DNA of 51,766 nt from an uncultured Prevotella sp. (GTDB lineage Bacteria > Bacteroidota > Bacteroidia > Bacteroidales > Bacteroidaceae): NCBI GenBank assembly GCA_937906495.1, contig CALCVT010000005.1:1-51766 (forward strand), in the 5' to 3' direction. Below the pieces are notes generated by a model. It did not search any database. It was not told the origin of the DNA and was given only the letters and a program-made list of their open reading frames with translations. A program made the position numbers and the translations under genes. This document shows positions 25,208 to 33,121 of this stretch, piece by piece. Within the stretch, counting starts at the first letter, position 1. Every line of letters begins with the position of its first letter.

Positions 25208-26659
25208 ATGGCTTCGCTTAAAACAAACGTATTGTTGAATTTGATAAATACCGTTACAAGCATTCTGCTTCCGGTAATCACATTTCCATATGCTACCCGT
25301 GTGTTGCAGTTAGAGGGGATAGGTGTGGTAAACTTTCTATCTTCAGTTGTCAACTATATCATTTTGATAACAGGCCTCGGCATCCCGATGTATGCAGTTA
25401 AGGAAGTGGCACGATACCGTGACGACATAGCAAAACGCAATCATTGTACCATTGAACTTACTGTGCTCAGTTTGTTGCTTTGCCTGTGGGGCTATGCCAT
25501 AGTTGCTTTTATGCTTTATGGAGTTGAGCGTATACACGAGCATCAGAACCTTTTCTTGATATTGAGTCTCAGTATCTTTTTTACAGCCATTGGAGTGAAT
25601 TGGTTTTATCAGGCAGTTGAAGATTTTAAGTTTATTACAATTCGTGCTATCATATTTAAAGTACTCACAACAGCCAGTCTGTTTATCTTTGTCAAGACCC
25701 CCGATGATTTGCTCTACTATGCCATCATTACCGTATCGTTGTCTGTAGGAAACAACTTTATCAACTTTATTCATTTACGCAAGTTTATAAAGTTCCGTAC
25801 TATAGTTTGGAGCAAGCTCAACCTGAGCCACCATGTTAAGCCCGCTATGCAGATATTCTTGCCATATGTCATCACCAATATCTATGGAAACTTGAATATT
25901 GTGATGCTCGGCTTTATTCAGGACGATGCAGCAGTGGGCATTTATACAGCCGCCAATAAGTTACTTTTTGTGGTACTTACCATCATTACATCTCTGAGTG
26001 TTGTGCTTCTTCCCCGTTGTTCGAGTTTGATTTCAAGCGGTGAAATAGCTCAGTTCAAGGAACTGAGTATGAAGTCGGTGCGGGTGGTTATCGGTATTGC
26101 ACTTCCTTGCATGGCAGGTATGGCCATGTTGGCTTACCCCTTAATACAAGTGTTTTGTGGCAGTACTTTTACACCCTCATCGCATGTCATAGTGATAGCA
26201 TGTCCGGTATTGCTGCTGATAGGACTGACTAATGTTATAGGCATCCAAATCTTTTATCCGCAAGGAAAGCCAAATCTCGTTATATATAGTACGTTGATAG
26301 GCGCGGTAACCAATTTTTTGCTTAATTTCTGGCTTATTCCTGCTTATTCGTACGTTGGAGCAGCATATTCCACACTCATAGCCGAACTTGTTGTGTTGCT
26401 TGTGCAGTGTGCTGCAGGTCGAAAATATATACCCATACAGTTTGGCTCGCTGCAATTGCACAACTATTTGTTTGCAACAGCAGTTTTGGTGCTGATGCTA
26501 TGGAGTATAAAGTGGTTTATATCCAATGCGTTGCTGATGGTAGTACTGGCTAGTTTGCTCGGTTCTATTGTTTATGGCGGTTTCTTGCTTCTCGTTAAGG
26601 ACGAATTAGTTAAAGAGATGGTGAACTATGCCCGTGGACTGCTTCGAAGAGGAAAGTAA
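25208..26659 (+). CDS. wzx: oligosaccharide flippase (Wzx)
   Basis: The 483-residue protein has about twelve to fourteen hydrophobic helices and the N-terminal pattern typical of RfbX/Wzx flippases (NVLLNLINTVTSILLPVITF, YATRVLQLEGIG). It would flip undecaprenyl-PP-linked repeat units across the inner membrane. No good promoter is seen upstream, so it may depend on read-through from the SLBB gene. The codon use from here to about 31.6 kb looks more AT-rich than in the flanking genes, as is usual for polysaccharide loci exchanged between strains. Confidence 0.9.
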   Translation: MASLKTNVLLNLINTVTSILLPVITFPYATRVLQLEGIGVVNFLSSVVNYIILITGLGIPMYAVKEVARYRDDIAKRNHCTIELTVLSLLLCLWGYAIVAFMLYGVERIHEHQNLFLILSLSIFFTAIGVNWFYQAVEDFKFITIRAIIFKVLTTASLFIFVKTPDDLLYYAIITVSLSVGNNFINFIHLRKFIKFRTIVWSKLNLSHHVKPAMQIFLPYVITNIYGNLNIVMLGFIQDDAAVGIYTAANKLLFVVLTIITSLSVVLLPRCSSLISSGEIAQFKELSMKSVRVVIGIALPCMAGMAMLAYPLIQVFCGSTFTPSSHVIVIACPVLLLIGLTNVIGIQIFYPQGKPNLVIYSTLIGAVTNFLLNFWLIPAYSYVGAAYSTLIAELVVLLVQCAAGRKYIPIQFGSLQLHNYLFATAVLVLMLWSIKWFISNALLMVVLASLLGSIVYGGFLLLVKDELVKEMVNYARGLLRRGK

Positions 26660-26745
26660 TTGGTGCAGGAGTAGGCACGTTACATGGTTTGTTATTATTT
26701 GAATGAGAGGTTAACAGTCATGAAAACCAGTCAAACAATAAGCTT

Positions 26746-26764
26746 ATGCCAAACTTGGCATTTT
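26746..26764 (+). terminator. compact terminator after wzx
   Basis: ATGCCA (26746-26751) pairs with TGGCAT (26756-26761) around AACT, followed by TTTTG. The right arm overlaps the TTG of the next promoter (26755-26757). Confidence 0.55.
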
Positions 26765-26785
26765 GAGAATTAGTTAGTACATTTG
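26755..26785 (+). promoter_or_regulatory. promoter of the wzz-wzy-glycosyltransferase unit
   Basis: TTG (26755-26757), exactly 20 bases, and TACATTTG (26778-26785) match the Bacteroidota consensus. The predicted start near 26792 precedes a leader hairpin and the ATG at 26857. Confidence 0.68.
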
Positions 26786-26814
26786 CATATATTATACAAC
26801 AAGTTTTACGACAT

Positions 26815-26836
26815 AAAAGCCTCTTGTAGGCTTTTT
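26815..26836 (+). terminator. leader hairpin with T run before wzz (possible attenuator)
   Basis: AAAAGCCT (26815-26822) pairs with AGGCTTTT (26828-26835) around CTTGT, and the right arm runs into TTTTT. It lies between the promoter at 26755-26785 and the wzz start, where an intrinsic terminator would reduce expression of the downstream genes. Confidence 0.7.
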
Positions 26837-26856
26837 AAATAAATAAGAAAGAACGA

Positions 26857-28017
26857 ATGAAAGCCGAAAAGAATGAAAGTCAAAAAGCGCAGGAAATGTT
26901 GATGGTGGAAACTCATGATAGCAACACAAAGCCAGCTACAACAGAATGTGCTCCCGAATCGGTGCTACGTAAGGAAATCCGTTTAGACCTGATATTTAAA
27001 TTGATTTTTCAAAAATGGCAAACATATATAGTGCCTATGGTAGCAACTATAGTGTTGACAGCCATCTATGTTTATAGCCTTCCTCGATACTATACAGTAA
27101 AGGTGATGCTGGCTCCCGAGATGAGTAATAGCGGGGGAGGTTTGTTGGGTTCGTTAGGCGGTTTGGCATCAATGGCCGGAGTGAACTTGTCATCTCTTCA
27201 GTCAAATGATGCGATTATACCCCTCTTTTATCCCGATTTAATGACGAGTACCGATTTTATAGTACCCTTGCTGCATACGCAAGTAAGCACTAAGGATGGT
27301 TCGTTCAAGGGAAGCTATGTGGATTATCTTACAAAAAAGTGCGATGCAGCATGGTGGGATAAAGGCATGGCAGCACTTGTTGAAATGGTAAAGCCTACAA
27401 ACCCGAAAGATTTAAGTAAAGATGCGTCGGGGCGTTTACAAATTAATCCGTTTAACTTAAATGTTACTCAAGAAAAAGTAGTACGTGCAGCGAAAGGTAA
27501 TATTGATTGTAACGTAGATAAAAAAACAGATGTGATAACTCTAACTACAACGGCACAGGATCCGTTAGTGGCAGCGCAAATGGCAGATACAGTAAAGGCT
27601 AACCTGCAGCAGTTTATCACGAGTTACCGTACCCACAAGGCTAAAAACGATTTTGAACATTATACCAAACTCATGCATCGTGCTAAATTAGATTATGAAA
27701 AAGCACAGAAAAAGTATGCAGCTTATGTAGATGCCAATCAAGATGTGGTGTTAGCCTCGTACCGTGTGAAGGAGGAGAACTTGGAGAACGAATTGCAAAT
27801 GGCCTATAATACTTATAGCCAACTTAAAATACAAGTACAACTGGCCGAAGCTAAGGTCATGGAGCGCACACCTGCCTTTACGACCTTGCAAAATGCAAGT
27901 GTGCCCATCAAACCCGCAGGCCCGAAACGTGTGCTAACCATTGCCTTTATGATGGTGGTTTGCTTTATCATTAAATCTATACATTTGGTGTTGACAGACA
28001 AGCGGGTGAAATTTTAA
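26857..28017 (+). CDS. wzz: chain-length determinant protein (Wzz family)
   Basis: The 386-residue protein has a charged cytosolic N-terminus, a membrane helix at about 53-73 just after LIFQKWQTYIVP, a large periplasmic part that includes a long coiled coil (about 265-345), a Pro-rich segment (PIKPAGPKRVL) and a second membrane helix at about 363-380. This is the Wzz layout that sets polysaccharide length. No kinase domain follows and no Wzc-type tyrosine kinase is in the window. It heads a run of five genes. Confidence 0.87.
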   Translation: MKAEKNESQKAQEMLMVETHDSNTKPATTECAPESVLRKEIRLDLIFKLIFQKWQTYIVPMVATIVLTAIYVYSLPRYYTVKVMLAPEMSNSGGGLLGSLGGLASMAGVNLSSLQSNDAIIPLFYPDLMTSTDFIVPLLHTQVSTKDGSFKGSYVDYLTKKCDAAWWDKGMAALVEMVKPTNPKDLSKDASGRLQINPFNLNVTQEKVVRAAKGNIDCNVDKKTDVITLTTTAQDPLVAAQMADTVKANLQQFITSYRTHKAKNDFEHYTKLMHRAKLDYEKAQKKYAAYVDANQDVVLASYRVKEENLENELQMAYNTYSQLKIQVQLAEAKVMERTPAFTTLQNASVPIKPAGPKRVLTIAFMMVVCFIIKSIHLVLTDKRVKF

Positions 28018-28093
28018 CTTGAAAGCTTGCCTAATTTGAATTTTGTTGTAGTATTATCAATCACTTTTAGCAATGGTTGGAAATCAGTAACGC

Positions 28094-29146
28094 ATGATAT
28101 TTATTATACTCTATGTTTCGTTATTCTTTATACTGGCGAGCATCTCGTTGCTAGACGAACAGAAAGATAAGTTTGTAAAGATTGGTTATATTGTATTGGC
28201 CGTTGCTTTAGTGGCAATGGCTGCATTAAAGCCTATAGGTGTAGATAAAGATGCACTAAACTATCTGCATTATTACTATAGCGGTTCGCCCGATTTTGAA
28301 TTGGAGTTTACCTTCTTGCTCATTATGGATGTAGCAGGTAAAGTGTTCAATACACCTCAATTTATGTTTATTGCGTACGCTTTCTTGTCTATTCCGATAA
28401 AGATGGCGGTGCTTCCTAAACTTACTGATTTATGGTTTGTATCCGTATTGGTATGGATGAGCAATTATTTCATCCTTCACGATTTGACACAAATACGAGC
28501 CGCAGCTGCTGTCGGTGTATTCCTTTATTCCTTAGTTTACTTACAGCGAGGCGAACGTCTGAAGTATATGATGACCATCGTGGTTGCTTGTTGCTTTCAT
28601 ATGACCGCAATGGTGTTTTTCCCTTTGGTGTTTTTACGCAACCGCCCCTTGGGACGCTTGTGGACGTGGGGGCTTTACTTGGCTCCGTTCATCGGATATG
28701 TAATGGCAGCTCTTAAACTCGATTTTATTACGCTGCTACCGATTCCTTACGTTCAAGAACGCGTGGAAATATATGAAGAAATGCGCGATTTGGCCCAAAT
28801 GGGAATGGACGAAGTGAATATATTCAACGCGGTGTACCTGGTTAAACTTTTAGTGTACTACCTGTTGATGTGGAAGTCGAGCATCATCACCGAACATATG
28901 CCGAACTTCCCGCTGATGATTAAGATTTTTGCTTTGTCGCTTATGTCGTTTACAGTTTTCTCCTTCTTGCCGGTTATAGCATTCCGTACAAGCGAAATGT
29001 TTGGTATAGTTGAAATTTTGCTTATACCAAGTTTGGCTTATGCTGTCAAGCCTTTAAATGTCGGTAAAATACTAGTTTTAATCTTTGCAAGCGCAATGTT
29101 ATTGCTTAATATCTTCTATTCCGAACTGTTTAACTTTACCTATTAA
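28094..29146 (+). CDS. wzy: EpsG-family polysaccharide polymerase (Wzy)
   Basis: The 350-residue protein is almost wholly hydrophobic, with about nine to ten helices. The segment PIGVDKDALNYLHYYYSG in the first periplasmic loop and the TQIRAAAAVGVFLYSL stretch are of the EpsG type, in which Asp and Arg residues of loops are typical. It should polymerise repeat units on the periplasmic side of the membrane. Low sequence conservation of Wzy proteins makes this a family-level call, supported by location between wzz and glycosyltransferases. Confidence 0.83.
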   Translation: MIFIILYVSLFFILASISLLDEQKDKFVKIGYIVLAVALVAMAALKPIGVDKDALNYLHYYYSGSPDFELEFTFLLIMDVAGKVFNTPQFMFIAYAFLSIPIKMAVLPKLTDLWFVSVLVWMSNYFILHDLTQIRAAAAVGVFLYSLVYLQRGERLKYMMTIVVACCFHMTAMVFFPLVFLRNRPLGRLWTWGLYLAPFIGYVMAALKLDFITLLPIPYVQERVEIYEEMRDLAQMGMDEVNIFNAVYLVKLLVYYLLMWKSSIITEHMPNFPLMIKIFALSLMSFTVFSFLPVIAFRTSEMFGIVEILLIPSLAYAVKPLNVGKILVLIFASAMLLLNIFYSELFNFTY

Positions 29147-29152
29147 GTTGAT

Positions 29153-29971
29153 ATGGCTTTTTCAATACTACCTGTCATTGTAATATATAAGTGTGAGTTA
29201 TCTAATGCTGCCTCTTATAAGTCTTTATTGAAAGATGCCTATTGGAAAGAGATTGCAGTATATGATAATAGTCCGCAAGGTGCAGATACAAGTTCATGGG
29301 ATAAGCGAATCATTTATCTTAGCGACCCTTCAAATGGTGGGCTGTCAAAAGCATACAATTGGGCGGCCAAACTCGCTCATGAGAAGGGCTATTCTCATTT
29401 GTTATTGCTTGATCAAGATACGGTATTTCCTCCTGAGGCAGTGCAGGCTTATAAGAATAACTTGACTAAAGGGTTGATGTTTGCGCCACTAGTAGAAACC
29501 ACGAAAGGTTCAAACCTTTCGCCGGTTTATATTGGAGGATGGTATCCCAAAGCCACTGCAATGATGCCGCAAGTCTACCCTCTTAATAAGTTTCAGCCTA
29601 TAAATAGTGGAATGTGTGTGCCTATTGACTTATACCAAAAGTGTGGAGGTTATAATGACAAGGTATGGCTTGACTTTTCTGACTACGAATTCGGTAGGCG
29701 CTTACGGAAGGTTGCCGAATTTTTTATGTTGATAGATTTGAAGGTCAAGCAGAATTATTCGGGCGAGGTGGTCAATGTTGCACAGAAACTTAGGCGTTAC
29801 AAATGCTACATTGACTGTGCGCATCATTGCACGTTTGATACTTGGTACGAAAGGCTACGACATCACTACGTAGTGCTGATTGACACGTTGTGGCATGTAA
29901 AGCACTGCAAGAGTCTGGAGTTTTTAAAGATATATATACTTAAGTTCTTGTTTCGTTCTACGCACAAGTAA
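29153..29971 (+). CDS. family 2 glycosyltransferase (WbbL/rhamnosyltransferase-like)
   Basis: The 272-residue protein has a GT2 fold: an N-terminal nucleotide-sugar binding part (YDNSPQG, SNGGLSKAYNWA) and the metal-binding DxD-like LLLDQDT near residue 89, then a conserved WLDFSDYEFGRRL segment. It lacks membrane helices and should act at the inner face of the membrane on the growing lipid-linked oligosaccharide. The pattern resembles dTDP-rhamnosyltransferases, but donor and acceptor cannot be assigned. It starts 6 bases after wzy. Confidence 0.88.
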   Translation: MAFSILPVIVIYKCELSNAASYKSLLKDAYWKEIAVYDNSPQGADTSSWDKRIIYLSDPSNGGLSKAYNWAAKLAHEKGYSHLLLLDQDTVFPPEAVQAYKNNLTKGLMFAPLVETTKGSNLSPVYIGGWYPKATAMMPQVYPLNKFQPINSGMCVPIDLYQKCGGYNDKVWLDFSDYEFGRRLRKVAEFFMLIDLKVKQNYSGEVVNVAQKLRRYKCYIDCAHHCTFDTWYERLRHHYVVLIDTLWHVKHCKSLEFLKIYILKFLFRSTHK

Positions 29972-30039
29972 TTTCTCTAGTAGCCTTAGTGTAGGCTTCA
30001 TTCTATTCTCATTTAATCAAAGAGCTAACAGTGAAAATC

Positions 30040-30885
30040 ATGAAGACACGAGTTGCTGTTTTAATGGCAACTTATAATGGCATACAATATTTAGACGAGC
30101 AGCTACAATCCATAATGGGGCAAACATACCGCCAATGGGACTTGTATGTGCAGGATGATTTGTCGCAGGATGGCACCCCTCAGTTATTACAAAAGTCTGC
30201 AGCGCTTGATTCTCGTATTCACGTACTGCATACAGATAATAAATTGGGTGCAAAGGGCAACTTCATTGATTTAATGCGTAAGGTGGATGCCGACTGCTAC
30301 TTTTTTGCAGATCAAGACGATGTTTGGTTTCCCGAGAAGATGCAAATCGCTCTGTCTGAACTGCATCGGCAAGAGACTGAACACCCAGGAAAGCCAATCA
30401 TTGTTCATTCCGATTTAAAGGTAGTAGATAGAAACCTAAATGAAATAGCTCCTTCTTTGTGGAAGATGCTTCGAATAGCTCCCGATTTACTTCATACGTT
30501 TGATAGTTTGGCTGCTCATTGTTTACTGACGGGATGTACAATGCTTTTTAATCATAAAGTTCGTGATTTAAGTTTGTCTATGCCAACTGAAGCCCTAATG
30601 CACGATGCATGGATGGCTTTGGTTACCTTAAGAAATGGAGGTATTATCAGTGAAGTCACTCAGCCTACCATGCTCTATAGGCAGCATGGTAGCAATACAA
30701 TAGGGGCTAAAGATTACCGAAGGAATTATCTTTATAGGAAAATACGAAACGCATTCAATACCTACCATCATCAACGCAACTATTACAGGATGTTGCGTAA
30801 GGCAGGTTATGGCTCTGTTTTCAAGTTTTACAAAGAAAAGTTAAAGTATTATTTTGCTTATCGCAGGAAACACAAGCAAAACTAG
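30040..30885 (+). CDS. family 2 glycosyltransferase
   Basis: The 281-residue protein begins with VLMATYNGIQYLDEQLQSI, has the QDDLSQDGT segment and the FADQDDVWFP metal-binding motif, and an MHDAWMALV stretch typical of the RfaG/WsaD-like GT2 group. A GTG nine bases upstream (30031) could also serve as start, but the ATG at 30040 gives the usual N-terminus. The acceptor is unknown. It lies 5 bases before a paralogous glycosyltransferase. Confidence 0.88.
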   Translation: MKTRVAVLMATYNGIQYLDEQLQSIMGQTYRQWDLYVQDDLSQDGTPQLLQKSAALDSRIHVLHTDNKLGAKGNFIDLMRKVDADCYFFADQDDVWFPEKMQIALSELHRQETEHPGKPIIVHSDLKVVDRNLNEIAPSLWKMLRIAPDLLHTFDSLAAHCLLTGCTMLFNHKVRDLSLSMPTEALMHDAWMALVTLRNGGIISEVTQPTMLYRQHGSNTIGAKDYRRNYLYRKIRNAFNTYHHQRNYYRMLRKAGYGSVFKFYKEKLKYYFAYRRKHKQN

Positions 30886-30890
30886 TCGTT

Positions 30891-31589
30891 ATGATATCAG
30901 TTTGTATAGCTACATATAATGGTGAAGGTTTGATACTAACCCAACTCCGGAGTATCCTCCCCCAATTAGGCAAGGAGGATGAAATTGTTATCTCAGACGA
31001 TGCCTCGACCGATGCTACGCGACAAGAGATTTTGAGCCTCAACGATTCTCGTATACGTATTGTTGATGGTCCGGCCATGGGTTCTCCAATACCTAACTTT
31101 GAGAATGCCCTGCGCCATGCGAAGGGAGATTATATTTTTCTTTCTGACCAGGATGATTGTTGGATGCCAGGAAAGGTGGAGGTCTCTTTGCAAAAGTTAC
31201 GCGAAGGTTATGACTGTGTAATGACCGACTGTATGGTTACCGATGCCCATCTCAATGTTACCAACCCCTCGTTTATGAGTTGCAATCGCACCCGAGACGG
31301 GCGTTTTTACAACCTTTTGTGCAAAAACGGTTATATTGGCGGCTGCATGGCACTTACACGTCAGCTGAAGGAACGTTGCCTGCCTTTCCCCCGGCATATA
31401 CCGATGCACGATCTTTGGATTGGTAATGTGGCTTCGTTTTATTATCGCATGGCATTTATCCATCAGCCATACAGTTATTTTCGTAGAAATGGAAACAATG
31501 TCTCAAGCAGTGGTGAAAAGAGCCGAAACAGTTTGTTTACTAAAATTATTTACCGGCTTAGCACCATCTTCTATTTGTGTCGTTTATAA
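30891..31589 (+). CDS. family 2 glycosyltransferase
   Basis: The 232-residue protein is a shorter relative of the preceding one: ISVCIATYNGEGLILTQL at the start, SDDASTDATRQ, the FLSDQDDCWMPGK metal-binding motif and MHDLWIGNV. The shorter C-terminus is normal for this subgroup. It ends the plus-strand unit that starts at wzz; the next gene is over 400 bases away behind its own promoter-like sequence. Confidence 0.88.
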   Translation: MISVCIATYNGEGLILTQLRSILPQLGKEDEIVISDDASTDATRQEILSLNDSRIRIVDGPAMGSPIPNFENALRHAKGDYIFLSDQDDCWMPGKVEVSLQKLREGYDCVMTDCMVTDAHLNVTNPSFMSCNRTRDGRFYNLLCKNGYIGGCMALTRQLKERCLPFPRHIPMHDLWIGNVASFYYRMAFIHQPYSYFRRNGNNVSSSGEKSRNSLFTKIIYRLSTIFYLCRL

Positions 31590-31859
31590 GTAGTGAGGTT
31601 ATAGTTTCAACTTGCAAGCCTTGTTGAGGGAGTCTTATCGTCTTTTAGGCCCGGTTTGGCTACTAGTCCCGGTTTGGCTACTGATTGAAAACGTCTCTTA
31701 GGTTTTATCCTGCGAGCGCTTTTGGGTCTTGCCTTACTGTTGCATTGTCCGTTGTATCCGGAGCAACTTTGGCGAAGATAGGCTTGTTTAAACGAACCGT
31801 TTTTAGTGTTACTTGTGAAATATGAAGCCACATGGTGGGAAGTATTAGGAAAATAATCG
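31590..31859. other. intergenic, tandem repeat but no gene seen
   Basis: This part of the 410-base gap between the third glycosyltransferase and the wecA-like gene has no convincing gene. Two overlapping minus-strand frames are short and unlike known proteins. It contains the two-copy 18-bp repeat at 31650-31685. Confidence 0.45.
31650..31685. repeat. two tandem copies of an 18-bp unit
   Basis: CCCGGTTTGGCTACTAGT (31650-31667) is followed directly by CCCGGTTTGGCTACTGAT (31668-31685); 15 of 18 bases are identical. The period is a whole number of codons and on the minus strand gives VAKPGLVAKPGL. Confidence 0.85.
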
Positions 31860-31867
31860 TATTTTTG
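31860..31867 (+). promoter_or_regulatory. -7 box (TATTTTTG) of the wecA-like unit
   Basis: TATTTTTG matches TAnnTTTG. A TGG (31836-31838) is the best candidate for the upstream element, so only the -7 box is convincing. The leader to the ATG at 32000 is about 125 bases and starts with a hairpin. Confidence 0.45.
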
Positions 31868-31886
31868 CAAGCCGTTGAGTATAGCA

Positions 31887-31911
31887 AAGCCCTTTCCCAG
31901 GGCTTATTTTA
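31887..31911 (+). terminator. leader hairpin before the wecA-like gene
   Basis: AAGCCCT (31887-31893) pairs perfectly with AGGGCTT (31899-31905) around TTCCC, followed by ATTTTA. It may end transcripts from the upstream glycosyltransferase unit or act as attenuator for the promoter at 31860. Confidence 0.55.
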
Positions 31912-31999
31912 TATATTCTCAATATCTGAGGGGCGTTTATGCAATAAAGTTGCATTGTTTGCGTTCTTTAGATAAAAGAAATAACAGTTATTAAAACGA

Positions 32000-33121
32000 A
32001 TGAATTATTCTTGGATACTCTATATCATTATTGCTTTCTTGTTAAGCATGGCAGCAACGGCTCTGACAATGCCTCTGCTGCTGCGTTTGTGCAAGCGTCG
32101 GGGTATGTATGACATTCCCGATGAGCGTAAACTTCATCATAGCCATAATATACCCCGTCTTGGTGGGGTACTTTTTATGCCTGCAATGTTAGCTGGTGTA
32201 GCCGGTGTGCTGATGCTCATAATGATGTTTGAGGGATGGGGATTTATGACCCTTAACCTTACCACGCTGATGGTAGTGATAGGTATGTTTATGCTTTACC
32301 TTATAGGTCTCCTTGACGATTTATTCGGAATGCCTGCCAGTCTCAAGTTTGTCATTCAGTTGGTCGTTTCTATTTTTTTGCCCTTTTGTGGCTTGTATAT
32401 TCATAATCTGCACGGGCTATTCGGCCTTTATGAAATACCGAGTCTTTTAGGCTATTCTATCACAGTCTTTGTAACATTGCTGATAGTCAATGCTGTAAAT
32501 CTTATTGATGGTATTGATGGTTTAGCCTCCTCATTGTCGTTTTTAGCCATACTTGTATTTGGCATTTTGTTCTATTTTCACGGAATGATGTTCTATGCCC
32601 TTTATTGCATGGCACTATTGGGCACTATATTCGTGTTCTTCCTGTATAATATGTTTGGCAACCCGGCTAAGGGAACCAAAACTTTTATGGGCGATACGGG
32701 AAGTTTGACTTTAGGTTACGCATTGGCTTTTCTGGCCGTACGTTACATCATGACGTGTACCCCTTCAACCCCAATAGCGATGCGTGCAATGACCTTGCTC
32801 GTTCCTTTTACATTAGTATTGGTTCCTTGTTTTGACCTCGTACGTGTGGCTTGTATGCGTATCAAGCATGGAAAGCCCATCTTTTATCCCGATAAAACCC
32901 ACCTTCATCATAAATGTCTTCAGGCCGGCTTTACGATGCATCAAGCCCTTGCACTGATTGTTACATTGCAAGTGTTTTTTGGTATGGCCAATTGGCTGCT
33001 GATACGTTACGTATGTAACATTAGCGTGGTTGTATGTTTTGATGTTTGTGTCTTTGTGGCATTTACGTTATGGCTTAATTATCGCAAGTCGAAGCGAACT
33101 TCGAATTCCAATGATTTATGA
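32000..33121 (+). CDS. undecaprenyl-phosphate sugar-1-phosphate transferase (MraY/WecA family)
   Basis: The 373-residue protein has about ten or eleven membrane helices and the motifs of the polyprenyl-phosphate GlcNAc-1-P transferase family: DIPDERKLHHSHNIPRLGG (about 38-56), LIGLLDDLFG, NAVNLIDGIDGLA, FMGDTGSLTLGY and a final PDKTHLHHKCLQAG loop. It transfers a sugar-1-phosphate to undecaprenyl phosphate and so primes the polysaccharide repeat unit. Homology to WecA is clear, but the donor (GlcNAc, GalNAc or other) is not. It overlaps the next glycosyltransferase by 4 bases (ATGA). Confidence 0.92.
   Translation: MNYSWILYIIIAFLLSMAATALTMPLLLRLCKRRGMYDIPDERKLHHSHNIPRLGGVLFMPAMLAGVAGVLMLIMMFEGWGFMTLNLTTLMVVIGMFMLYLIGLLDDLFGMPASLKFVIQLVVSIFLPFCGLYIHNLHGLFGLYEIPSLLGYSITVFVTLLIVNAVNLIDGIDGLASSLSFLAILVFGILFYFHGMMFYALYCMALLGTIFVFFLYNMFGNPAKGTKTFMGDTGSLTLGYALAFLAVRYIMTCTPSTPIAMRAMTLLVPFTLVLVPCFDLVRVACMRIKHGKPIFYPDKTHLHHKCLQAGFTMHQALALIVTLQVFFGMANWLLIRYVCNISVVVCFDVCVFVAFTLWLNYRKSKRTSNSNDL

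Noticed and set aside
31607..31887. Two overlapping minus-strand frames of 60 and 87 codons
   Set aside because: Low-complexity, Lys/Arg-rich, one contains the VAKPGL tandem repeat; no support for coding.
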